A stretch of DNA of 6,285 bases from Tatlockia sp. (GCA_013698215.1 JACCVJ010000099.1:1-6285); one strand, 5' to 3'. Counted from the first letter of the stretch, positions 1 through 5,568 are shown. The notes: generated by a model from the sequence alone, not told the origin. A program made the numbers and translations.

Positions 1-297
1 GATATTATGATGGCTCCAGCCAGCGATCCTGGCGCATTAGCCGTATTTGTTGCCTTCACTGCTTACGGACAAGGCCCCTTGCCCGAAGACCTGTTAGCGG
101 TGCTGCCATGCCCAGCTATTATGCTATGGGGAACTGCCGACCCTTGGGAACCAGTAGAATTAGGGCGAGAATTAGCTAAGTTTCCCCAAGTTCAAAAGTT
201 TATCCCTTTAGAAGGCGTAGGGCATTGTCCCCAAGACGAAGCACCAGAATTAGTCAATCCGATTTTGAGTGCGTGGATTGAGGAAAATTCCCCTTAA
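1..297 (+). CDS. Alpha/beta-fold hydrolase, C-terminal part (gene cut by left window edge)
   Basis: This is the last 98 codons of a gene whose start lies outside the window; the reading frame is open from base 1, so the ATG pair at 7-12 is probably internal. The end of an alpha/beta-hydrolase fold is recognisable. A strand followed by LWGTADPWEP carries the likely catalytic Asp (codon 139-141), and GVGHCPQDEAPE carries the likely catalytic His (codon 223-225), followed by the usual final helix ending in SAWIEENSP. The nucleophile and lid are not in view, so the substrate cannot be named; esterase, dehalogenase-like and thioesterase-like members all share this tail. It converges with the LCP gene, with 9 bases between the two stop codons. 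No T-rich hairpin is visible there. The family call is firm and the specific activity is unknown. Confidence 0.85.
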   Translation, partial: DIMMAPASDPGALAVFVAFTAYGQGPLPEDLLAVLPCPAIMLWGTADPWEPVELGRELAKFPQVQKFIPLEGVGHCPQDEAPELVNPILSAWIEENSP

Positions 298-306
298 CTA
301 ACGAAT

Positions 307-1722
307 TTATTGCTCAATTTGTTCAAGCCTTTTGAGCCAATCTTGTCCTAATTGAATGGTGATGTCAGATTGGAGATTACCTGTACTTTCGACGCGCACC
401 TCTCCAACATTTAGTGCTTGACGAAGGGTTTGAGCGCTATTACCATCCCCTTGCTGGGCGACAATATGAGTTACATCTAAGGGTTCGCTCCAGCGTCTAG
501 CAACATACACATTACGATAGCCAGCTTCGGAGAGCGACTTTACCAGCGATTGGACGGCGGTATCATTCCCGGTACTATCTTGAATTGCTACCCTTAACCT
601 TGCTGGGTCAACTACTGCTTGCATACCATCGGTTGGCACATTAAAATACTGCGTCATCATCGTAGCAATGCGATCTTTATCGGGTAGCCAGTAACTAGCG
701 CTGTATTCTCCTGGTTCGCTAAAACGTCCTGGTACTAGCAACATCTGAGCATCCGCACGTTTTGTCTGTACGCCAAAACCGATTAAAGCCATTAATTCTT
801 GGATAGTCAAATTAGTATCAATGTGCGACTTTATCACCTCTAGGATCTTGGGAACTCGCGTTACGATGGTAGGATTTAGCGCCTGTTCCATTAAAGATCG
901 CATCAATATTTGCTGGCGTTGAATGCGCCCAATATCGCCATTTTCGTCATAACGAAAGCGCAGAAATTGTAAGGCTTGATCGCCATTGAGATGCTGTTTT
1001 CCGGCTTTAAGATTGATGTATAAGTGCTGGCTATCGTCTTGATACTTCATATCTTTGGGAACGTAAACCGTTACGCCACCTAAAGCATCGACTAGCTTTT
1101 CTATACCTTGGACGTTAATTCTAATGTAGCGATCGATGGGTGCGCCGTTTAAGAGATCGCTAGTAGCAGTCGCGCTAAGAGCAGGACCACCACGATAGTT
1201 AGCCGAATTTATCTTATTAAATTTGTATCCTTCAACTTCCACGCGGGTATCTCTAGGAATTGAGAGTACGGCTAATTTTTTTGTGGTGGGGTCAAAGCGC
1301 AACAACAACATTGTGTCAGACAGCCCCTCAAAGGAGTTAATCGTGGCAAGATAGCCTAATTTATCGCTTCCGGCGGGGGGGCTACTAACGTCTGAAGTGA
1401 GAACTTTTACACCCAAAACTAAGATATTTACTGGGCGAGTTAGTTCCGAAAGCTTGAGACTTCCGCGAGAGATGCGATCGCCTTTACCAAATATAGCTTC
1501 TTGTTCGGGGCTAAGTTCTGCTTGCATCAAGGGCGTACTCGACAATGAAACTGCAAGCAACGCTCCGGCGGTGGCAGAAACCATGGCTACACCTGTTAAA
1601 CCTACCCAAAACCACAACCAACGCCCAGTCTGAGAACGAGAGGATTTTTTAATAACTTTTGCTGTATTTATTGAAGGCGACTTTCGCTCTGAATGTTTTT
1701 GAACTGCCACAGACTTCCTCAC
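307..1722 (-). CDS. LytR-CpsA-Psr (LCP) family envelope protein with LytR_C domain
   Basis: The gene encodes a 471-residue membrane-anchored protein of the LCP family, whose members transfer glycopolymers from lipid carriers to peptidoglycan or an equivalent acceptor at the outer face of the plasma membrane. A basic cytoplasmic N-terminus (about 1-34) is followed by one membrane helix (about 35-58) and a linker. The LCP domain (about 95-290) shows the expected motifs: SDTMLLLRFDP (135-145), SIPRDTR (154-160), FNKINSANYRGG (168-179) and LRFRYDENGDIGRIQRQQ (254-271). These contain the Asp/Arg cluster that binds the pyrophosphate lipid in this family. A C-terminal LytR_C-type domain spans about 373-460. 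The start is uncertain. The longest frame begins with GTG at 1722 without a clear ribosome site, whereas the GTG at 1708-1710 (residue 5) has AGGAAG just upstream and may be the true start. The acceptor polymer is not predictable. The family call is firm. Confidence 0.93.
   Translation of the reverse strand: MRKSVAVQKHSERKSPSINTAKVIKKSSRSQTGRWLWFWVGLTGVAMVSATAGALLAVSLSSTPLMQAELSPEQEAIFGKGDRISRGSLKLSELTRPVNILVLGVKVLTSDVSSPPAGSDKLGYLATINSFEGLSDTMLLLRFDPTTKKLAVLSIPRDTRVEVEGYKFNKINSANYRGGPALSATATSDLLNGAPIDRYIRINVQGIEKLVDALGGVTVYVPKDMKYQDDSQHLYINLKAGKQHLNGDQALQFLRFRYDENGDIGRIQRQQILMRSLMEQALNPTIVTRVPKILEVIKSHIDTNLTIQELMALIGFGVQTKRADAQMLLVPGRFSEPGEYSASYWLPDKDRIATMMTQYFNVPTDGMQAVVDPARLRVAIQDSTGNDTAVQSLVKSLSEAGYRNVYVARRWSEPLDVTHIVAQQGDGNSAQTLRQALNVGEVRVESTGNLQSDITIQLGQDWLKRLEQIEQ
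1708..1719 (-). promoter_or_regulatory. Ribosome-binding site favouring a downstream GTG start for the LCP gene
   Basis: On the minus strand, AGGAAG (1719-1714) is followed by TCT and then GTG (1710-1708). AGGA is thus 5 bases from this GTG, a good spacing, while the GTG at 1722-1720 has only AT-rich sequence in front of it. Starting here would remove four residues and leave the basic N-terminus and membrane helix unchanged. Confidence 0.5.
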
Positions 1723-1757
1723 ACTTAAATTAAACCAAAAAATAATTGCCCTTAACC

Positions 1758-1809
1758 GATTGCAGCATTTAGCCAGTAATTATTAGCTAAATGTATTAAA
1801 TATGCAATC
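1758..1809. repeat. Nested inverted repeats upstream of the LCP gene
   Basis: The outer arms GATTGCA (1758-1764) and TGCAATC (1803-1809) are perfect complements. Inside them CATTTAGC (1766-1773) and GCTAAATG (1786-1793) are also perfect complements. The 12 bases between the inner arms continue the symmetry with only two mismatched pairs, so 1766-1793 is a 28-bp near-palindrome centred at 1779/1780. Folded together, the outer stem (7 bp) joins the inner stem (8 bp) through an asymmetric 1-nt/9-nt internal loop. There is no T-run on either side, so it does not look like an intrinsic terminator. It could be an operator, an RNA stem-loop in a longer transcript, or a remnant of a small palindromic element. 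Confidence 0.6.
1779..1807 (-). promoter_or_regulatory. Candidate sigma70-type promoter for the LCP gene
   Basis: Read on the minus strand, TTGCAT (1807-1802) is followed after 17 bases by AATAAT (1784-1779), or after 16 bases by TAATAA (1785-1780). This would start transcription near 1772, about 50-60 bases upstream of the two possible GTG starts. The -10 box lies in the middle of the 28-bp near-palindrome. The call rests on consensus matching only, in AT-rich DNA where such matches are common. Confidence 0.4.
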
Positions 1810-1910
1810 TCTAGCAGTGTCTACTATTTAACGCATGGGTTCAAGAAAAGTCTACTCGGATTGTATTTGACTGGCAAACGGCATTTTTACGGAAAGTGTC
1901 ACAGCAGCAA

Positions 1911-2318
1911 TTAATTTTTTGTCTTTTCCTCAGGCAAATATTTATCTACTTGTTTTGCCAAAAGGCTAAATCCTGGCACGCGCAGGGGTTTACGCTGATA
2001 TAGGCGAATCATTAACATCATACTGACTAAAAAATAGCCAGAAGTTAGGAAAGTATTTAAGATCAAAAGCCGCAACGATAAATATTCTGAAGCTTCTGCT
2101 CCCATCCCTAGTAATAAATAACCGATTAGCCAACTACTTGCTAAAGTTACAGACAAACGACTAACTTTTAATTGTTCCGCTTTAAAATAGGAATTTTCAG
2201 ATTTGTCACCTTGGTAGAGCGTCCATAAAGATGGAAAAAAGCCCAGTACAGGGATTAAATAGAAAAATAGCTGTAAATGATTGAGGTCTAAATTCTCTGT
2301 AGGGTCAACATTTTTCAT
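1911..2318 (-). CDS. Small membrane protein of unknown function, three predicted helices
   Basis: The product has 135 residues and I do not recognise a named family for it. Three hydrophobic segments are visible: about 14-34 (LQLFFYLIPVLGFFPSLWTL), 56-73 (around LASSWLIGYLLLG) and 82-106 (around LLILNTFLTSGYFLVSMML). The loop between helices 1 and 2 is polar and rich in Lys and Ser. The C-terminal tail (about 107-135) is basic and then charged, and by the positive-inside rule probably cytoplasmic. The ATG at 2318 is the first start in the frame; GGA lies very close upstream and AGGA about 13 bases upstream, so the ribosome site is weak. It lies 188 bp upstream of the LCP gene on the same strand and diverges from the AI-2E-family gene. 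A role near the envelope is possible but is only inference from position. It reads as a genuine coding frame with clear helix architecture. Confidence 0.8.
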   Translation of the reverse strand: MKNVDPTENLDLNHLQLFFYLIPVLGFFPSLWTLYQGDKSENSYFKAEQLKVSRLSVTLASSWLIGYLLLGMGAEASEYLSLRLLILNTFLTSGYFLVSMMLMIRLYQRKPLRVPGFSLLAKQVDKYLPEEKTKN

Positions 2319-2347
2319 ATTTCCGGCAACAATCCTGAAGTGGGGGG

Positions 2348-3568
2348 ATGAGTTTAATAGATGAATTTAGAGATAATGATAACTGCTTAAGCAAATTCAA
2401 TCGTGTTTTATCCGGCAGTAGGCAAATGCAGAAACGCATAATACTTGGATGGTGGCAAGGAATGAGTCTGGGAGGGCGGTTGACGGCGATCGCTCTTATC
2501 GCTCCTCTCATCGTACTCAATGCTTGGGCAGTTTCTTCGATTTTCAATTATTTCAACTCTCTAATTGTAATTTTGGTGGCAGCTTCGCTATTGGCATTTT
2601 TGCTTAATTATCCGGTGATGTGGATGGAAAGCAAAGGAGCCAAGCGCGAACAAGTTTCTATTTTGGTGTTTTTGGCAGCTTTATCGATTCTGCTGGCTTT
2701 GGGTGTAACTTTAGTTCCTTTGGTGCTTACTCAAGCTCAACAATTGGTAATTCGCTTGCCAGAATGGATTGATTCGGGACGTTATCAGTTACTACTATTA
2801 AATCAATGGGCGGATACTCAGGGGTTTCCTCTCAACCTTGATGCGCTACTGGTGCAAATCAACGATCGCCTCAAAGGACAACTGCAACAAATCGCCTCTC
2901 AAGTATTAAATTTAGCGGTACTCACAGTTACTAGCTTGCTAGACTTTGTTCTGACAATGGTTTTAGCTTTTTATCTTTTACAGCATGGCGATAGTTTGTG
3001 GCAAAGTTTAATCGAATGGCTCCCCGCTAAAATTCGCCAACCGTTTTCGCAAACTTTACGGCTGAGTTTTCAAAATTTCTTTATTGGACAGCTTATTTTT
3101 GGTACTTGTATGGCTTTTGCCTTAATTCCTACCTTTTTATGGCTAAAAGTTCCTTTTGGGCTGCTCTTTGGCTTGAGTATCGGGATTATGGCGCTGATTC
3201 CTTTTGGGGGAACAGTGGGAATTATTGCTACTACTTTATTAGTCGCACTACAAGATTTTTGGTTGGGATCGAGGGTATTGATGGCGGCGATAATTGTGCA
3301 ACAAATTCTCGAAAACTTAGTTGCACCCCGGATTTTGGGTAGTGTTACGGGCTTAAATCCGGTGTGGATACTAATATCGGTTTTGACGGGTGCGAGAGTA
3401 GGGGGATTGTTAGGGGTAATTGTGGCTGTACCTACAGCCGTTGTAATTAAAACTGCGTTGAGTGCCGTGCGCGGACGTACTAATGCGGCGGAAAGCTTAG
3501 GTACAAGTCAATTAGAATCAGAAAATAGCGATGTATCTAAAACTACCGCTGAAGTTGTGCCACAGTAG
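2348..3568 (+). CDS. AI-2E family transporter-like membrane protein (PerM/UPF0118)
   Basis: The longest reading gives 406 residues of a polytopic membrane protein in the family named after the E. coli autoinducer-2 exporter TqsA; substrates of cyanobacterial members are generally unknown. Helices lie near 44-62, 70-88, 102-126, 193-212, 243-263, 268-300 (probably two), 308-324 and 350-371. Family hallmarks are the soluble amphipathic stretch after helix 3 (about 128-190), ALIPFGGTVG (282-291), the segment around TGLNPVWILISV (334-345) and GGLLGVIVAVPTA (352-364) near the end. The last 30 residues are polar and Ser/Thr/Glu-rich, probably a disordered cytoplasmic tail. The start is doubtful. 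The ATG at 2348 directly abuts a G-run and its first 26 residues are polar and unlike the family, while the ATG at 2426 gives MQKRIILGWW, a more typical beginning and a 380-residue protein. The stop is one base from that of the small gene on the other strand. Confidence 0.92.
   Translation: MSLIDEFRDNDNCLSKFNRVLSGSRQMQKRIILGWWQGMSLGGRLTAIALIAPLIVLNAWAVSSIFNYFNSLIVILVAASLLAFLLNYPVMWMESKGAKREQVSILVFLAALSILLALGVTLVPLVLTQAQQLVIRLPEWIDSGRYQLLLLNQWADTQGFPLNLDALLVQINDRLKGQLQQIASQVLNLAVLTVTSLLDFVLTMVLAFYLLQHGDSLWQSLIEWLPAKIRQPFSQTLRLSFQNFFIGQLIFGTCMAFALIPTFLWLKVPFGLLFGLSIGIMALIPFGGTVGIIATTLLVALQDFWLGSRVLMAAIIVQQILENLVAPRILGSVTGLNPVWILISVLTGARVGGLLGVIVAVPTAVVIKTALSAVRGRTNAAESLGTSQLESENSDVSKTTAEVVPQ
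2354..2382 (-). promoter_or_regulatory. Candidate promoter for the 135-residue membrane-protein gene
   Basis: On the minus strand, TTATCA (2382-2377) is followed after 17 bases by TATTAA (2359-2354), each matching the sigma70 consensus at four of six positions. Transcription would begin near 2347, giving a leader of about 29 bases before the ATG at 2318. The boxes lie inside the 5' part of the longest reading of the opposite AI-2E-family gene, which suggests that gene starts further downstream. Confidence 0.35.
2384..2393. repeat. 10-bp perfect palindrome in the divergent promoter region
   Basis: TGCTTAAGCA reads the same on both strands. It sits just upstream of the putative -35 box of the leftward gene and 33 bases upstream of the likely ATG (2426) of the rightward gene. 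It could be a small operator for the divergent pair, but a 10-bp palindrome can also arise by chance. Confidence 0.3.
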
Positions 3569-3569
3569 G

Positions 3570-3770
3570 TTAAAGGCGATCGCGCCATTGCTGTTCTAAG
3601 GAAGATGGAGGGGTAGTAAATAAAACTGTAGAGGTATTAAGCTTTGAGTATCCAGCCATCGAAAAGCCTATCATTACCACACTAGCGGCGGATAGGGCGT
3701 ACCGTCTGCCTAAGCGAATCGCATAGCGTCGAAGCTGAAAACTTGACTTAGGACTAGATTGCTGATTCAT
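3570..3770 (-). CDS. Small single-helix membrane protein, hypothetical
   Basis: This is a 66-residue frame of unknown function. It has a basic N-terminal part containing RRYAIRLGRRYA (14-25), one hydrophobic segment (about 25-41, ALSAASVVMIGFSMAGY), and a polar tail with Pro-Pro and a charged end (EQQWRDRL). The pattern fits a small inner- or thylakoid-membrane protein with its N-terminus in the cytoplasm. Support for a real gene comes from AAGG five bases upstream of the ATG, which is a better ribosome site than those of most genes in this window, and from its tight fit: it occupies the space between neighbours and ends one base from the AI-2E-family stop. No domain is recognisable, and chance occurrence of a 66-codon frame cannot be excluded. 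Confidence 0.6.
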   Translation of the reverse strand: MNQQSSPKSSFQLRRYAIRLGRRYALSAASVVMIGFSMAGYSKLNTSTVLFTTPPSSLEQQWRDRL

Positions 3771-3784
3771 AAGTACCTTGGGGC
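3771..3784 (-). promoter_or_regulatory. Shine-Dalgarno site of the 66-residue gene
   Basis: On the minus strand the bases before the ATG read CCCCAAGGTACTT, placing AAGG with a five-base spacer. This is the main evidence that the small frame is translated. Confidence 0.5.
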
Positions 3785-3788
3785 TTTA

Positions 3789-3809
3789 GTAAATCTTGAT
3801 TAAGTTTAC
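3789..3809. repeat. Hairpin in the leader of the 66-residue gene
   Basis: GTAAA (3789-3793) pairs with TTTAC (3805-3809) and CTT (3795-3797) pairs with AAG (3802-3804), leaving a one-base bulge at 3794 and a four-base loop GATT. The eight-pair stem is AT-rich and so of modest stability. It ends 18 bases upstream of the small gene's ATG and could lie in that gene's leader or be an operator. Confidence 0.35.
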
Positions 3810-3858
3810 GAGCGTTAAGGTCTTACTATGACATTATTAATCGGGCGATCGCGCGTTA

Positions 3859-3875
3859 GTTACTATTTTGGTAAC
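3859..3875. repeat. Short inverted repeat just past the S8 gene
   Basis: GTTAC (3859-3863) and GTAAC (3871-3875) are complementary with a seven-base spacer. They lie about 10 bases downstream of the S8 stop codon. No T-run follows on the minus strand, so this is at best a weak transcript-end hairpin. A third GTTAC occurs at 3884-3888. Confidence 0.25.
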
Positions 3876-3884
3876 AGGAATTAG

Positions 3885-5459
3885 TTACTTTGTCCACCAG
3901 GCTAGAGCGTAAGGCTGAGTTGCTTGATTGACTTTTTGGTCAAATTGGACGCGGATTTTGTATTTGCCTGGGCGGGGAACAGGGCAAAAAATATGTTCTA
4001 CACTATCAACTTCACTAATAGACGTACAGAGACTACTAGATGGGTTGTTGGATTCGGTACTAACTAGATAAAGGTCTAAGTTATTTAAGCCGCGATCGCT
4101 AAAAGTTTCTCCGACATCATACTGCTGGTTTTTATTAGCATCGTTTAATTCTACCAATCGATTCCAAGCTAGAGTCACCGACACAAAACTCCCTTGGGTT
4201 AAAGGTTTAGCTAATACGTATTCCTGCATTAAATTAGCGCTAACTAAACCATAATCCCAGCCAATCGCCGGAACTACTGCCGTAGGTTTCCATTCTCCCG
4301 AACTAAATTGCTCGTAGGCGCGAAAAGCATTTAGTTGACCAGTTCCCATTTGCGAGTGGAGGGGAATTTTGGGGTCGGTATAAGCATCAGAAGCCGTCCA
4401 ATCTTGATTTTGCTTATCGATAATTGTTTTAGTCATACCTAAGCGCAAAGATGCAACGGTATCAAGCAGTTTATCGGCAGAATTTAGCATGACAGCTTTC
4501 ATTACTTCTTGACGACGAGCGTTCAAACTCCAATTATTTTTTTTGGCGCGCAACTGTCTGTCGCCGTATTCTTGTAATAAAGCTACTGTTGCAGTGACGT
4601 GGGGAGCAGCGAAACTCGTACCACTTACTTTAGTAACTTTACCGTTGGGATTGAGTAAAGAAATATTGCTTCCTGGGGCGACTAAACCAATAGCACGGCG
4701 GATGCCTAGGTTTACTTCTTTTCCATTCAATCTCCCTTCTAAGCCAACTTTGACATCGCTCAAATTAGAGACATCTACTTTGTTAAAAATCCCGTCTCTA
4801 CGGCTGCTAAAAGCGACATTAATACCGTTGTAATTGTCAGTAGGGATAGGTATACCCCCTTTCCCTTGGTTTCCGGCGATCGCATACAAAACGTTGTGAA
4901 AGCGGCTAGACCAGTCGATACACTGAGTTAATAAAGCCTTGCCATCTAAACGAGCGTTTAATCTTGGATCTCGTTCTAAAGTTTCCCCAAAGCTGAAATT
5001 TATAGCTCTGACATCGCCGCCATTTTGCATTGCTACGTGCTGCGCGGACAAACATTCCTCCGGTTGTCCGCCAGTTTTTAAAGAGCCAACCGCCCCCGAA
5101 TATAGCCTAGCTCCTGGTGCTACACCGCGAATAGCTTTATCTGAGCTAATCATCACGCTGGCAACGTTTTGGGCGTGGGGATCTAAGTTAGTATTTGCTT
5201 TTGCGGGGCGATCGCGTACAAATACTCCAGCAAGGGCGATCGCTCGTCCCGACACTGCTTTATCTAAACCATACTGTCCGGGACGACCAATTTCTACTTG
5301 ACCAATACTAATTTTGCGCCCAATTAAGTCGTAAGGTAATTGGTGTAAACGCAACGCATCAATCCCCGCTTCGCCAATAGATGTAGTTTGTCCCAAAACT
5401 GGACTACCTAACCCAAGCGCACTCAATCCCCCAATCGTCCACGCCAATTGTTTTATCAT
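3885..5459 (-). CDS. Exported S8 (subtilisin-like) serine peptidase family protein, Glu at the catalytic Asp position
   Basis: The product has 524 residues. A signal peptide is visible (basic MIKQ, hydrophobic core 5-19, likely cleavage after VLG at 21-23), so it acts outside the plasma membrane. The peptidase domain spans about 45-385. The His motif appears as PHAQNVAS (94-101), with His95 as catalytic candidate; the oxyanion Asn is in IAGNQG (Asn197); the nucleophile is Ser282 in GTSFAAPHV (280-288). The strand that normally ends in catalytic Asp reads ISIGQVEIG (50-58), putting Glu56 there. Cys136 and Cys180 lie in this domain. A beta-rich C-terminal domain (about 390-524) contains an EF-hand-like loop (440-451) and Cys478/Cys492, a possible disulphide. 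No propeptide domain is evident between the signal peptide and the core. The ATG at 5459 is chosen because it directly precedes the signal peptide; its ribosome site is poor. Family membership is firm; whether it is an active peptidase is open. Confidence 0.9.
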   Translation of the reverse strand: MIKQLAWTIGGLSALGLGSPVLGQTTSIGEAGIDALRLHQLPYDLIGRKISIGQVEIGRPGQYGLDKAVSGRAIALAGVFVRDRPAKANTNLDPHAQNVASVMISSDKAIRGVAPGARLYSGAVGSLKTGGQPEECLSAQHVAMQNGGDVRAINFSFGETLERDPRLNARLDGKALLTQCIDWSSRFHNVLYAIAGNQGKGGIPIPTDNYNGINVAFSSRRDGIFNKVDVSNLSDVKVGLEGRLNGKEVNLGIRRAIGLVAPGSNISLLNPNGKVTKVSGTSFAAPHVTATVALLQEYGDRQLRAKKNNWSLNARRQEVMKAVMLNSADKLLDTVASLRLGMTKTIIDKQNQDWTASDAYTDPKIPLHSQMGTGQLNAFRAYEQFSSGEWKPTAVVPAIGWDYGLVSANLMQEYVLAKPLTQGSFVSVTLAWNRLVELNDANKNQQYDVGETFSDRGLNNLDLYLVSTESNNPSSSLCTSISEVDSVEHIFCPVPRPGKYKIRVQFDQKVNQATQPYALAWWTK

Positions 5460-5535
5460 CTGCTGTCAAAAAAGCCTTTGCACCCAGGCACTTTATTTTA
5501 GTTGTTTTTGGATGATGAATAGCAATGTCCCCCGA

Positions 5536-5552
5536 TGTTAAAATAGTTAACA
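5536..5552. repeat. Perfect dyad over the putative rpe -10 box
   Basis: TGTTAA (5536-5541) and TTAACA (5547-5552) are perfect complements separated by five bases. The symmetric 17-bp site covers the candidate -10 box of rpe, the position expected for a repressor operator. It could also be a chance product of AT-rich DNA. Confidence 0.4.
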
Positions 5553-5563
5553 ATCGAGGATTT

Positions 5564-5568
5564 AGGAG
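5564..5568 (+). promoter_or_regulatory. Ribosome-binding site of rpe
   Basis: AGGAG lies nine bases upstream of the rpe ATG. It is the strongest Shine-Dalgarno match in the window and fixes the start codon. Confidence 0.8.

Larger units (their letters stand above)
1723..1910. other. 188-bp intergenic region upstream of the LCP gene
   Basis: This AT-rich spacer lies between two genes transcribed leftwards. It contains a nested inverted-repeat structure (1758-1809), a plausible sigma70-type promoter for the LCP gene (1779-1807), and two direct copies of GTCTACT (1819-1825 and 1850-1856). I found no supportable ORF, tRNA or clear intrinsic terminator, so read-through from the 135-residue membrane-protein gene into the LCP gene is possible. 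Confidence 0.6.
1474..5243. repeat. HIP1 octamers (GCGATCGC), eight dispersed copies
   Basis: Copies lie at 1474-1481, 2486-2493, 3576-3583, 3845-3852, 4092-4099, 4876-4883, 5208-5215 and 5236-5243. Six are inside genes longer than 100 codons, one is in the end of the 66-residue gene and one is intergenic (3845). HIP1 is the highly over-represented palindrome of many cyanobacterial genomes, so this is the main sequence-level clue to the host group. None is found in rpe or the alpha/beta-hydrolase fragment. Confidence 0.9.

Noticed and set aside
1397..1633. 78-codon open frame on the plus strand
   Set aside because: It is antisense to the N-terminal part of the LCP gene, with a composition typical of a reverse-strand shadow.
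1766..1793. NtcA or LexA binding site in the palindrome upstream of the LCP gene
   Set aside because: The bases do not fit GTA-N8-TAC or the cyanobacterial AGTAC-type LexA pattern, so no regulator can be named.
2305..2547. 80-codon open frame on the minus strand overlapping the divergent promoter region
   Set aside because: It overlaps the start of the 135-residue gene and the 5' end of the AI-2E-family gene, has no helix or domain pattern, and competes with two better-supported genes.
3106..3342. 78-codon open frame on the plus strand inside the AI-2E-family gene
   Set aside because: It is an out-of-frame reading of a clearly coding membrane-protein region.
3575..3586. GGCG-ATCG-CGCC hairpin as a terminator for the convergent genes
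   Set aside because: The stem has only four pairs, no T-run follows on either strand, and the sequence is explained by a HIP1 site with GC-rich flanks.
4543..4833. 96-codon open frame on the plus strand
   Set aside because: It is antisense to the region encoding the catalytic Ser motif of the S8 protein; no independent support.
4939..5301. 120-codon open frame on the plus strand
   Set aside because: It lies wholly opposite the S8 peptidase-domain coding sequence, including the His-motif region, and has no family resemblance; it is a shadow of the real gene.
5472..5490. GCCT/AGGC hairpin followed by six T on the minus strand as an intrinsic terminator or attenuator before the S8 gene
   Set aside because: A four-pair stem with an eight-base loop is too weak to support a terminator call; mentioned only within the intergenic entry.
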